Source of the DNA: Bacteroides sp. | GTDB lineage: Bacteria > Bacteroidota > Bacteroidia > Bacteroidales > Bacteroidaceae | Length of the DNA: 64,000 nt | Assembly (NCBI RefSeq): GCF_030151085.1 | Contig: NZ_JASLER010000069.1 | Coordinates: 45,827-109,826 of the forward strand | Direction: 5' to 3' | Shown: piece by piece, positions 24,923 to 33,806 of the stretch | How positions within the stretch are numbered: the first letter of the stretch is position 1 | Layout of the letters: each line of letters starts with the position of its first letter | Translations under genes and position numbers: made by a program | The notes under the pieces: model-generated | What the model saw: only the letters and a program-made list of their open reading frames with translations | Databases searched by the model: none | Told to the model about the DNA's origin: nothing

Positions 24923-25699
24923 ATGGAAGAAAAACATGATTTCCCATCACAAGCAGGCTTCGGAAAGATGCTGGTAGCAACGCTTTTTATCCTGGCAGGA
25001 GGATTGTTATTTGCCCATAACATGGGATTTATAACAAATGAATGGTTTGACCTTTTGGTCGCCTGGCATTCACTCTTCATTATATCGGGTATATACAGTA
25101 TCGTCCGTCAACGCTATGTTTTTGGGAGTATCTTGTTGCTAATAGGCATTTATCTGCTGGGCAGCAAGCTGATGTGGTTCCCCGACAACTCTCAGGCTAT
25201 GCTTTGGCCATTGGTTCTGATATTTATTGGAGTACTGTTTCTAAAACCACACAATCATAAGAACTGGGATAAACGTGGAATGTACGTCCGCAGAAAAATG
25301 GCACAAAAGATGGCAAACCGGAAGATGGGCATTAAGGAAGAGCAGCAATGCCAATCGGAAGACGGCTTCCTATATTCCACCAATTCTCTTGGTGCCGTGC
25401 GCCACGTTGTGCTGGATGAGCTCTTCAAAGGAGCCAGAATAAGCACGTACTTCGGTGGCACCACTATTGATTTGCGTCATACCCATATAGCACCCGGAGA
25501 GACATACATGGACGTGGATTGTAACTGGGGAGGAATAGAGTTATTTATCCCGTCCGACTGGAAAATACAAATAAAGTGTAACTGCTTCTGCGGAGGCTGC
25601 GAGGACAAGCGCTGGCAAGGAGCTCCCCGAAAAGAAGAAGGATGCATACTCATTATTCGAGGAAATGTATCTTTCGGGGGATTAGAAATCAAAGATTAA
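24923..25699 (+). CDS. LiaF-like membrane protein (cell-envelope stress)
   Basis: 258 residues. The N-terminal 110 residues hold about four membrane helices with the LiaI/DUF5668-like pattern LFILAGGLLFAHNMGFI and LLIGIYLLGSKL, and WPLVLIFIGVLFL. After a basic linker (about 115-135) the C-terminal part (about 165-258) is a LiaF-like beta-helix domain with FKGARISTYFGGTTIDLRH and NWGGIELFIPSDWKI. In Firmicutes LiaF restrains an envelope-stress kinase. Here it lies 3 bases ahead of a membrane LytTR regulator, which is probably its partner. Confidence 0.85.
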   Translation: MEEKHDFPSQAGFGKMLVATLFILAGGLLFAHNMGFITNEWFDLLVAWHSLFIISGIYSIVRQRYVFGSILLLIGIYLLGSKLMWFPDNSQAMLWPLVLIFIGVLFLKPHNHKNWDKRGMYVRRKMAQKMANRKMGIKEEQQCQSEDGFLYSTNSLGAVRHVVLDELFKGARISTYFGGTTIDLRHTHIAPGETYMDVDCNWGGIELFIPSDWKIQIKCNCFCGGCEDKRWQGAPRKEEGCILIIRGNVSFGGLEIKD

Positions 25700-25702
25700 A
25701 CT

Positions 25703-26506
25703 ATGGAAACTCATCCAATAACTGATTATACTTATCGCTGGATTCCAACAATCGCCATAGCACTGCTACTGGCAATAGTACAAATTACTCTTTTAAGATA
25801 CTACACCCACACCGACTGGTTGCCGACACTCATTGATAGCATCACAACTATCGGATGGTTCACTGTATTGGCATATCTGGCATGGTTCGTGGTAGGAACC
25901 ATTTCTATAGTCAGAACAAAAATCATTATCACGCTAACCGGCATTTTAATCTGGTTGGCGGGAAGTTTCATGATATGTGATATTATGGTAAGAATAGCAG
26001 GATTATCTTATATCCCTTTCATGACAACTATCCCTTTCCGCTTATTATTCGGTATACCAACCTGGATAGCAATTCTTCTTTGGTATCACTTACTCATTGT
26101 AGAAGATGCGACAGCTCAGGATTCCAACTTCATTCTTCCTAAAGAAGAACCGATTGAGCCACAACCACAGGAAGAATGTATTGACCGGATTACCGTAAAA
26201 GACGGAGCACGAATTCACATCATTAAAGTAGAAGAACTATTGTATGTTCAGGCTTGCGGAGATTACACTACGCTGATAACTCCCTCCGGAGAATATATCA
26301 AGGAACAAACCATGAAGTATCTCGAAGCCAACCTACCGGCGGATAACTTCGTACGTATCCATCGTTCTACCATTGTGAATGTAACTCAAATATCACGGGT
26401 TGAACTATTCGGAAAAGAGACCTATCAACTGATACTCAAGAATGGGGTGAAGTTGCGTGTGAGTTTGTCCGGTTACCGGTTATTGAGGCAGAGACTAGGA
26501 ATTTGA
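25703..26506 (+). CDS. Membrane-anchored LytTR transcriptional regulator
   Basis: 267 residues. Residues 1-135 have four membrane helices and no receiver domain. The C-terminal LytTR domain (about 160-265) has RIHIIKVEELLYVQACGDYTTL, quoted here as two overlapping halves EELLYVQACGDYTTL and RIHIIKVEELLYV, then FVRIHRSTIVNV and VKLRVSLSGYRLLRQRL. It would bind direct repeats at promoters. The TM region resembles that of LytS-like kinases, so this looks like a one-component sensor-regulator. It is co-transcribed with the LiaF-like gene (3-base gap). Confidence 0.88.
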   Translation: METHPITDYTYRWIPTIAIALLLAIVQITLLRYYTHTDWLPTLIDSITTIGWFTVLAYLAWFVVGTISIVRTKIIITLTGILIWLAGSFMICDIMVRIAGLSYIPFMTTIPFRLLFGIPTWIAILLWYHLLIVEDATAQDSNFILPKEEPIEPQPQEECIDRITVKDGARIHIIKVEELLYVQACGDYTTLITPSGEYIKEQTMKYLEANLPADNFVRIHRSTIVNVTQISRVELFGKETYQLILKNGVKLRVSLSGYRLLRQRLGI

Positions 26507-26523
26507 GTAGGTGGGGAGTAAGG

Positions 26524-28125
26524 TTACAACTTCATCACCTCCTGCTCAAAAGTATCCTTATCTCCCACAGCCTTATTACGCATCTTGCTTCGATAGTTAT
26601 AAATAGTAGCCAAAGAATAACCCAGGAAATTGGCGATATGGCTGCTATCAGTTACTCCCAAACGGATCAGTGCGAATATACGAAGCTCAGTTGTAAGATA
26701 TTCGCCCGATTTGGGGTAAATCTTTCCGTCTTCGGACAGTAGATCATTAAAAGAAGATATAAAGTTGGGGAACAGTTCAAGGAAAGACCTGTCAAACTCA
26801 TTATAGAACTCCTTACGCTCGTCACGAATAAACTGCTCGGATTTAATGGCCTTGAACAGATCGTCTATACGCGAAGCCATTGCTAGTTTGGCTAACGAGC
26901 GGCGATAAGATTCCAGTTTGTCCAGATAAGATACACATCTGTCCAGGTAACGGGCGATATAAACCTCTTTAATCTTACCGGTCAGCATCAGTTCTTCATT
27001 CACTTTCTTCTTTTGCTCGTAGGCAAGGGTCAAGTCTTTCCGCATGACCGACAACTTCCTCATGTCACGATACAAATATATGATGGCAGCAAGCAAAAAC
27101 AAAGAAAGCAGGCTGACACTTATCAGGAGAGTACGCGAAATGTCTCGCTCCTTTTCCTCTTTCAGTTTATAGGCTTTATCGATAATGGGAAAGAACTGAG
27201 TAACCTCGACAAAACGCAACCGGGCATTGCAGGCTACGGCATCTTCCATCGAACAACTCAGATATTTATAGGCACGATTCAAGTCGCCTGCTTCATATAC
27301 CAAGTAGGCAAGTTTCTGTAAAGAAGCATATTCACGGACACCTAACTTTAAATCTATCATAGCAGTCAAAGTCAGATAATAAATCTCTTTCTGAATGTCT
27401 CCCTGTGCGCCATGCGCTTCGGACAAAGTATAATAGATGAATCCCTTAAAACGTTCGTCCGATGTATTCTTTAATATAGCTGATAGTGTAACTATGGCGG
27501 AGTCGGGTCTGTTATTCGCAATCTCCTTTTCTGCCCAAACCAGACTTCTATCGACACTGGGAGGCAAAATCATTAAGACTGAATCCCGATAAGCATCCGT
27601 TTTTTGCAGATACTTCACTTTCTCGGCATCATTGGTGGTGTAATCGGCCACCCAGCCAAAATACGCTCGATAGGTGCGGTAATAATAAGCTAATGTTCCT
27701 TGCTCCAATTCGGAAGGGTTCACTTGCCTAAGCTGTTCAAGGGCTTCATTGTACATGCCCATCATTCCCATTACTTCCCCACGATTGATGAAAACCTCGT
27801 TTTTGAACTCTACATGGTTCAATAGTGGCAGAAGATTCATCTTTTCATTGACATAGTAAAGGGCGGAATCGGCTTGATAATTCAGATAAGCCTTAAACAA
27901 GGAACCACATAGTTCGTACATTTCCTTGCTATCCTTTGAATGTTCGAGATTTAGCTTCAAAGCAGTAATCTCTTTTTCTTTCTGAACATGATAAATGTTT
28001 TTGTTACCAATGATCTGATCGAGTTTTTGTAGCACTTCTTCATTATTACCATTTTCGGCCGCCTTTAAGCAGGAAGCCATAACTAGCAAGAATGACAGGA
28101 AAAGAAAGCGTATATTTATCATCAT
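26524..28125 (-). CDS. susR: SusR-like membrane sensor-regulator (DUF6377 type)
   Basis: 533 residues. A signal sequence is at 1-20 with a possible lipobox (VMASC). A helical, TPR-like periplasmic part runs to about 320, then one membrane helix (LLISVSLLSLFLLAAIIYLY), a coiled coil (YEQKKKVNEELMLTGKIKE), and a C-terminal HTH (ELRIFALIRLG, SSHIANFLGYSLATIYNYRSKM). This architecture matches SusR, the maltose-sensing activator of starch genes. It is divergent from susB, as expected of a local regulator. An upstream TTG (28149) overlaps the -7 box at 28147-28154, so the ATG at 28125 (or 28122) is preferred. Confidence 0.85.
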   Translation of the reverse strand: MMINIRFLFLSFLLVMASCLKAAENGNNEEVLQKLDQIIGNKNIYHVQKEKEITALKLNLEHSKDSKEMYELCGSLFKAYLNYQADSALYYVNEKMNLLPLLNHVEFKNEVFINRGEVMGMMGMYNEALEQLRQVNPSELEQGTLAYYYRTYRAYFGWVADYTTNDAEKVKYLQKTDAYRDSVLMILPPSVDRSLVWAEKEIANNRPDSAIVTLSAILKNTSDERFKGFIYYTLSEAHGAQGDIQKEIYYLTLTAMIDLKLGVREYASLQKLAYLVYEAGDLNRAYKYLSCSMEDAVACNARLRFVEVTQFFPIIDKAYKLKEEKERDISRTLLISVSLLSLFLLAAIIYLYRDMRKLSVMRKDLTLAYEQKKKVNEELMLTGKIKEVYIARYLDRCVSYLDKLESYRRSLAKLAMASRIDDLFKAIKSEQFIRDERKEFYNEFDRSFLELFPNFISSFNDLLSEDGKIYPKSGEYLTTELRIFALIRLGVTDSSHIANFLGYSLATIYNYRSKMRNKAVGDKDTFEQEVMKL

Positions 28126-28146
28126 TTGTACTTCATTATAGATACA

Positions 28147-28154
28147 CAAATATA
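28147..28154 (-). promoter_or_regulatory. -7 box for the SusR-like gene
   Basis: CAAATATA reads TATATTTG on the minus strand. It ends 22 bases before the ATG at 28125 and rules out longer versions of the protein. Confidence 0.55.
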
Positions 28155-28316
28155 TAAAAATTAGTGGTTACAGTAGGTATTTCATTGAGATTCTTTTCAT
28201 TTGGACTTATATTTTTAGCAATACTCTACATATTCAATCAGCTATTTATCAATATATTAACGTTATACAGCATTTACATTTTTATTCTAATTATCAAAAG
28301 CCGCTTGTTTGGCTTC

Positions 28317-28324
28317 TAAATTTG
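28317..28324 (+). promoter_or_regulatory. -7 box for the sus operon
   Basis: TAAATTTG matches TAnnTTTG, 84 bases before the susB ATG. No -33 TTG is seen at the right distance, which fits an activator-dependent promoter. Confidence 0.5.
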
Positions 28325-28358
28325 CAGCGTTCGGACGAAACAAGGATATAACACAGCC

Positions 28359-28372
28359 TTCATACGTATGAA
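28359..28372. promoter_or_regulatory. 14-bp perfect palindrome in the susB leader
   Basis: TTCATACGTATGAA is a perfect palindrome 35 bases after the -7 box and 36 bases before the susB start. It could be an operator or part of an RNA structure. A role for the SusR-like protein here is only a guess. Confidence 0.4.
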
Positions 28373-28407
28373 ACAACAATAGATAACCAATCAATACCAT
28401 TAATAAT

Positions 28408-30624
28408 ATGAACATTAAAAAAGGACTTTCACTTATTGCATTGCTTTGCATCTCGTTCGTTGCAAGCGCACAACAAAAACTGAGTTCTCCGGACGGTAAT
28501 CTGGAGATGACTTTCAAACTAGACGGACAAGGTTGTCCCACTTATGACTTAACTTACAAGCAGAAAGACGTCATCAAGACCAGTAAACTGGGATTGGAAC
28601 TGAAGAAGGAAGACGCTGATGCCAAAACCGATTTTGAATGGACAGCGAAGAAAGACGTAGACAAACTGGACAGCAAAGCCAACTTATTCAGTGGTTTTGA
28701 GATTCAGAACGTAAAGACCTCTACAGCTGACGAAACCTGGCAACCGGTATGGGGTGAAGAAAAAGAGATTCGCAACCATTACAACGAGTTGGCCGTAACG
28801 CTGAACCAACCCACCAACGACAGACACATCATTATACGCTTCCGCCTCTTCAATGACGGACTGGGATTCCGTTATGAATTTCCACAGCAGAAGAACCTGA
28901 ATTACTTCATTATCAAAGAAGAGCGTTCACAGTTTGCCATGGCTGGAGACCATACGGCTTACTGGATTCCGGGAGACTACGATACGCAAGAGTATGATTA
29001 CACTGTATCACGTTTGTCGGAAATCAGAGGTCTGATGAACAAGGCAATCACTCCCAATTCTTCGCAAACTCCCTTCTCACAGACTGGCGTACAGACTGCT
29101 TTGATGATGAAAACCGACAATGGTCTGTACCTCAACCTGCATGAAGCCGCATTGATAGATTATTCCTGCATGCACCTCAACCTAGACGACAAGAACATGA
29201 TCTTCGAATCATGGCTCACCCCGGATGCCAAAGGCGACAAAGGTTATATGCAAACTCCTTGCACTTCGCCCTGGCGTACCGCTATCGTAAGCGATGATGC
29301 CCGTAACATCCTTGCTTCACGCATCACGCTGAACCTGAACGAACCTTGCAAGATTGAAGACACTTCCTGGATCAAACCCGTGAAATACATTGGTGTATGG
29401 TGGGATATGATTACCGGAAAAGGTTCATGGAGCTACACCGACGAACTTTCGAGCGTAAAACTGGGAGAAACCGATTACAGCAAGACCAAACCTAACGGCA
29501 AGCACTCTGCCAATACCGCCAATGTGAAACGTTACATCGACTTTGCTGCACAGCACGGATTCGACCAGGTACTGGTAGAAGGCTGGAACGAAGGTTGGGA
29601 AGACTGGTTTGGCAAGAGCAAGGACTATGTATTCGATTTCGTAACTCCTTACCCCGATTTCGACGTAAAAGAGCTTCAAAATTATGCTGCCAGCAAGAAC
29701 GTAGAGCTGATGATGCATCACGAGACTTCGGGTTCGGTACGTAACTACGAACGTCACATGGACAAAGCTTACCAGTTCATGGTGGACAATGGATATAACT
29801 CTGTAAAGAGTGGTTATGTAGGAGACATCATTCCCCGCGGCGAACACCATTACGGTCAGTGGATGGACAACCATTACCTGTATGCCGTTAAAAAAGCAGC
29901 CGACTATAAAATCATGGTAAATGCTCACGAAGCTACCCGCCCCACCGGTATCTGCCGTACATACCCTAACTTGATCGGTAACGAATCAGCCCGTGGTACA
30001 GAATACGAATCATTCGGCGGAAATACCGTGAACCACACCACCATCCTGCCTTTCACCCGTCTGATTGGTGGTCCGATGGACTATACTCCGGGTATTTTCG
30101 AAACTCGTTGTAACCAAATGAACCCCGGCAACAACTCACAAGTTCGCTCCACACTGGCACGTCAACTGGCATTGTACGTCACTATGTACAGCCCATTGCA
30201 AATGGCAGCCGACATCCCCGAGAATTACGAACGCTTTATGGATGCCTTCCAGTTCATCAAAGACGTAGCCATAGATTGGGACGAAACCAAGTATCTGGAA
30301 GCTGAGCCGGGAGACTATCTGACCATTGCACGCAAAGCCAAAGGAACTAACGACTGGTATGTAGGCTGCACAGCCGATGAAAACGGTCATACTTCCAAAC
30401 TCGTGTTAGACTTCCTACAACCGGGCAAGCAATACATCGCAACCGTATATGCCGATGCAAAGGATGCTGACTGGAAAGAGAACCCGCAAGCCTATACCAT
30501 CAACAAAGGCATCGTAACCAGCAAAAGCAAACTGAACTTGCGTGCGGCAAGTGGCGGCGGTTACGCTATCAGTATAAAAGAGGTAAAAGATAAATCAGAG
30601 GTAAAAGGATTGAAAAGATTTTAG
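28408..30624 (+). CDS. susB: Glycoside hydrolase family 97 alpha-glucosidase (SusB)
   Basis: 738 residues, the same length as I recall for B. thetaiotaomicron SusB. Signal peptide at 1-21 (ends FVASA). N-terminal beta-sandwich, central (beta/alpha)8 barrel, C-terminal beta domain. The glutamates expected of the inverting GH97 class occur at positions 439 (MMHHETSGS), 508 (NAHEATRPTG), 526 and 532 (NESARGTEYE). It releases glucose from starch oligosaccharides in the periplasm. It is first in the operon; susC follows 164 bases later across a 22-bp repeat array. Confidence 0.95.
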   Translation: MNIKKGLSLIALLCISFVASAQQKLSSPDGNLEMTFKLDGQGCPTYDLTYKQKDVIKTSKLGLELKKEDADAKTDFEWTAKKDVDKLDSKANLFSGFEIQNVKTSTADETWQPVWGEEKEIRNHYNELAVTLNQPTNDRHIIIRFRLFNDGLGFRYEFPQQKNLNYFIIKEERSQFAMAGDHTAYWIPGDYDTQEYDYTVSRLSEIRGLMNKAITPNSSQTPFSQTGVQTALMMKTDNGLYLNLHEAALIDYSCMHLNLDDKNMIFESWLTPDAKGDKGYMQTPCTSPWRTAIVSDDARNILASRITLNLNEPCKIEDTSWIKPVKYIGVWWDMITGKGSWSYTDELSSVKLGETDYSKTKPNGKHSANTANVKRYIDFAAQHGFDQVLVEGWNEGWEDWFGKSKDYVFDFVTPYPDFDVKELQNYAASKNVELMMHHETSGSVRNYERHMDKAYQFMVDNGYNSVKSGYVGDIIPRGEHHYGQWMDNHYLYAVKKAADYKIMVNAHEATRPTGICRTYPNLIGNESARGTEYESFGGNTVNHTTILPFTRLIGGPMDYTPGIFETRCNQMNPGNNSQVRSTLARQLALYVTMYSPLQMAADIPENYERFMDAFQFIKDVAIDWDETKYLEAEPGDYLTIARKAKGTNDWYVGCTADENGHTSKLVLDFLQPGKQYIATVYADAKDADWKENPQAYTINKGIVTSKSKLNLRAASGGGYAISIKEVKDKSEVKGLKRF

Positions 30625-30634
30625 GGGATCAAGG

Positions 30635-30744
30635 GGTGTATATATGCAGCGCACGGGATATATACATGCAGCATGCGGGATATATACTTCCAACGCGCTG
30701 GATATATACTTCTAACAAACGGATAATATAGCTCAATAGGTGTT
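30635..30744. repeat. 22-bp tandem array C between susB and susC
   Basis: Four clear units start at 30635, 30657, 30679 and 30701; a fifth from 30723 is very diverged. Units share GATATATAC followed by WTSCARC (W is A/T, S is C/G) and end in GCGG or GCTG. It is the same family as arrays B and D. It starts 10 bases after the susB stop. A small hairpin GGTGTT/AACACC (30739-30758) follows before susC. Confidence 0.8.
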
Positions 30745-30788
30745 CCCCATAAAACACCGAATATAAAGGACTTACACATCAAAAGATA

Positions 30789-33700
30789 ATGAAAAGAAAT
30801 ACCTTGTTAAACTCCCTGCTTCTATTGATAGCAGGCTTGCTCCTGTCCGTCGACGCATTTGCCCAGCAGATGGTCGTGAAAGGACTCATCAAAGACACAA
30901 CAGGCGAACCGGTTATCGGCGCCAATGTGGTAGTGAAAGGCTCTACGAACGGTACAATCACCGACCTGGACGGCAATTTCCAGTTACAAGCTAATAAAGG
31001 TGATGTGCTTACTATCTCATTTATCGGATTCAAGACTCAGGAGGTACCTGCTGCAGCTTCTTTGAATGTAATTTTGAAAGACGATACCGAACTGCTGGAC
31101 GAAGTAGTAGTAATCGGTTACGGTTCGGTGAAGAAAAGCGACCTCAGCGGTTCGGTGGTAGCCATCAAGGCCGAAGAGATGAACAAAGGCGCTGTTACTT
31201 CTCCGCAAGAGCTGATTATGGGTAAAGTCCCCGGTCTTTCCGTGAGTCAGGGTGACGGTGCTCCCGGTGCCGGATCAACCATCCGCATCCGTGGAGGTGC
31301 TTCATTGAATGCCAGCAACGACCCGCTGATTGTGATCGACGGCGTACCCGTATCAAACGATGCAGCTCCCGGCACACCCAATGCCCTTGCTACCATCAAT
31401 CCGAATGACATTGAAACCTTCACCGTACTGAAAGACGCTTCGGCAACCGCTATCTACGGTTCACGCGCTTCCAATGGTGTAATTATCATCCAGACCAAGA
31501 AAGGAACACAAGACAAGGTAAAAATAAGCTATTCGGGCACTTTCACAGCAAAAGACCCTTATAACCGCATCGAAACACTGGATGCAAAATCCTTCCGTGA
31601 AGTAATGCTGGCACAATATCCCGAAGGAGCTACTTCGTCGGAAGATATCCAACGGATTCTGAATGTATATCCTAACCAAAGCACTGATTGGCAAGATGCC
31701 ATCTATCAGACCGGCCTTAGCACAGACCAGAACATCAGCATTGCCGGTAAAGCCGGATTCCTGCCTTTCCGTGTATCTTTAGGTTACAATAATGAAAGAG
31801 GAACACTGAAAACTTCTAAGTACGAACGTTACACAGGTGCCTTCAACCTAAGCCCTAAGTTCTTCGACAACCATCTGAGCGTAGATATCAACGTGAAAGG
31901 TACCATCAATAACAACAACTTCGCTGATTCGGGTGCCGTTGGTGCCGCCGCCTTCTTCGATCCTACCAAACCCATCTACGACGAAGAGCAGCGCTATAAT
32001 GGCTACTGGAACTGGGGAAATGTATCGGGAGCACAAGCCGACCTCGCAACCCAAAATCCATTGTCTTTACTTTACGATAAGGACAACCACGGTACTACCA
32101 AACGTAGCTTGGGTAATATCCAACTGGACTATAAGATACATGGTCTGGAAGACCTGCACGCCAACCTGAACTTAGGCTACGACATAGCTAAAACTACCGG
32201 AAGCAACTTTGTAAATCCCGGCTCCGTACAAAGTTCATTGGACAAAACCTTCACCGGCTTGGGACAAGGCAACACCTGGAATAACCTCCGCCGCAACCAT
32301 CTGCTGGATTTCTATCTGAATTATGCCAAGAACATCGAATCTATCAAGAGCCACATCGACGTAATGGCAGGTTATTCATGGCAGCACTTCTACTATGCCA
32401 ACCACGACATGGGATTCTCTAACACCACCGAAAACATCGGTGACAAGGTAGGATATAACTATAATGCCGATCAGAAGCAGTACGTCCGCACCGACCACCG
32501 TCGCATTCCCTACGAGAACTACCTGATTTCATTCTTCGGACGTTTGAACTATAACCTCATGGACCGCTACCTGCTTACTGCCACCTTGCGTCGTGACGGT
32601 TCTTCAAGATTCAGCGAAAAGAATCGTTGGGGACTTTTCCCTTCGGCCGCCCTTGCCTGGACTATCAGCAACGAATCGTTTATGAAAGGCACCGAAGACG
32701 TGCTCTCTAAGTTGAAACTTCGCGTGGGTTACGGTGTAACCGGTCAGCAGGAAATCGGAGATTATCAATATATCACTTCTTACTCATTCAGCACCAATCC
32801 CAATACCAGTTATTTGGGCACTACACTGCTGAAGCCCAACGGTTACAGTCCGAACCTGAAATGGGAACAGACCACCACTTATAACATAGCCATCGACTAC
32901 GGCTTCCTCAACAACCGCATCAACGGTAGTATCGAGTATTATCAGAAACATACCAAAGACTTGCTGAATACCATCAGTGCCGCAGCCGGAACCAACTTCG
33001 TCAACGAAATTACCGCCAATGTGGGTAAGATGGAAAACAAAGGTGTGGAATTCAATGTGAATGCCGTAGCCATCCAAAGTAAAGACTTCACTTGGGAACT
33101 GGGATATAACATCACTTGGAACGACAGTAAGATTACCAAGCTGACCACTGCCTTCAACCCCGATTATCAAGGGATCAATGCAGGTACAAACCAGAAACAC
33201 CAGGTAGGTGAAATGCCCGGCACCTTCTATCTGTATCAACAGGTATATGATGAGAACGGTAAGCCCATTCAGAATGCATTCGTTGACCGCAACAACGACG
33301 GTCAAATCACCGAAGCCGACCGTTACCTCACCCACAAGAGCCCGATGGCGAAAATCTATATGGGCTTCAGCTCTCAGTTCAGTTACAAGCAGTGGGATTT
33401 AGGTTTCAACCTGCGTGCCAACCTGGGCAATTATGTGTACAATGGCGTAGCATCGAGCAACAGCACCTCCAGCAACTACGGTGGTAAGGGCTTCCTGACC
33501 AATCTCTACAAAGGTTTCCAGAACACAGGCTTCACGTTGCTGAATTCCAGCGAACAGATGGCAAGCGACTACTTCCTGGAGAATGCTTCATTCCTCAAGA
33601 TGGATAACATCACGTTAGGATATTCTTTCCGCAACCTGTTCGCAGCCAAACTATCGGGACGCATCAGTGCATCGGTACAGAATGTATTTACCATCTCCAA

Positions 33701-33794
33701 GTACAGCGGACTCGACCCCGAATGTGGAGCAATTGACTCTAACATCTGGCCTCGCCCCCGCACATATAGCATAGGTTTAAATCTTAACTTTTAA
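30789..33794 (+). CDS. susC: SusC-like TonB-dependent outer-membrane receptor
   Basis: 1001 residues. Signal peptide at 1-25 (ends AFAQQ). A carboxypeptidase-like regulatory domain (about 28-105) has GLIKDTTGEPVIGANVVVKG. The TonB box/plug region includes LDEVVVIGYGSVKKSDLSGS near 112 and GKVPGLSVSQGDG, then a 22-strand barrel. The C-terminus PRTYSIGLNLNF is the usual SusC ending for outer-membrane insertion. It imports starch oligosaccharides with SusD as its lid. Located after susB and 12 bases before susD. SusC in B. thetaiotaomicron is nearly the same length. Confidence 0.96.
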   Translation: MKRNTLLNSLLLLIAGLLLSVDAFAQQMVVKGLIKDTTGEPVIGANVVVKGSTNGTITDLDGNFQLQANKGDVLTISFIGFKTQEVPAAASLNVILKDDTELLDEVVVIGYGSVKKSDLSGSVVAIKAEEMNKGAVTSPQELIMGKVPGLSVSQGDGAPGAGSTIRIRGGASLNASNDPLIVIDGVPVSNDAAPGTPNALATINPNDIETFTVLKDASATAIYGSRASNGVIIIQTKKGTQDKVKISYSGTFTAKDPYNRIETLDAKSFREVMLAQYPEGATSSEDIQRILNVYPNQSTDWQDAIYQTGLSTDQNISIAGKAGFLPFRVSLGYNNERGTLKTSKYERYTGAFNLSPKFFDNHLSVDINVKGTINNNNFADSGAVGAAAFFDPTKPIYDEEQRYNGYWNWGNVSGAQADLATQNPLSLLYDKDNHGTTKRSLGNIQLDYKIHGLEDLHANLNLGYDIAKTTGSNFVNPGSVQSSLDKTFTGLGQGNTWNNLRRNHLLDFYLNYAKNIESIKSHIDVMAGYSWQHFYYANHDMGFSNTTENIGDKVGYNYNADQKQYVRTDHRRIPYENYLISFFGRLNYNLMDRYLLTATLRRDGSSRFSEKNRWGLFPSAALAWTISNESFMKGTEDVLSKLKLRVGYGVTGQQEIGDYQYITSYSFSTNPNTSYLGTTLLKPNGYSPNLKWEQTTTYNIAIDYGFLNNRINGSIEYYQKHTKDLLNTISAAAGTNFVNEITANVGKMENKGVEFNVNAVAIQSKDFTWELGYNITWNDSKITKLTTAFNPDYQGINAGTNQKHQVGEMPGTFYLYQQVYDENGKPIQNAFVDRNNDGQITEADRYLTHKSPMAKIYMGFSSQFSYKQWDLGFNLRANLGNYVYNGVASSNSTSSNYGGKGFLTNLYKGFQNTGFTLLNSSEQMASDYFLENASFLKMDNITLGYSFRNLFAAKLSGRISASVQNVFTISKYSGLDPECGAIDSNIWPRPRTYSIGLNLNF

Positions 33795-33806
33795 AGTCAG
33801 TCACAC

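Noticed and set aside
26503..26742. 79-residue plus-strand frame at the end of the LytTR gene
   Set aside because: Antisense to the conserved HTH of the SusR-like gene.
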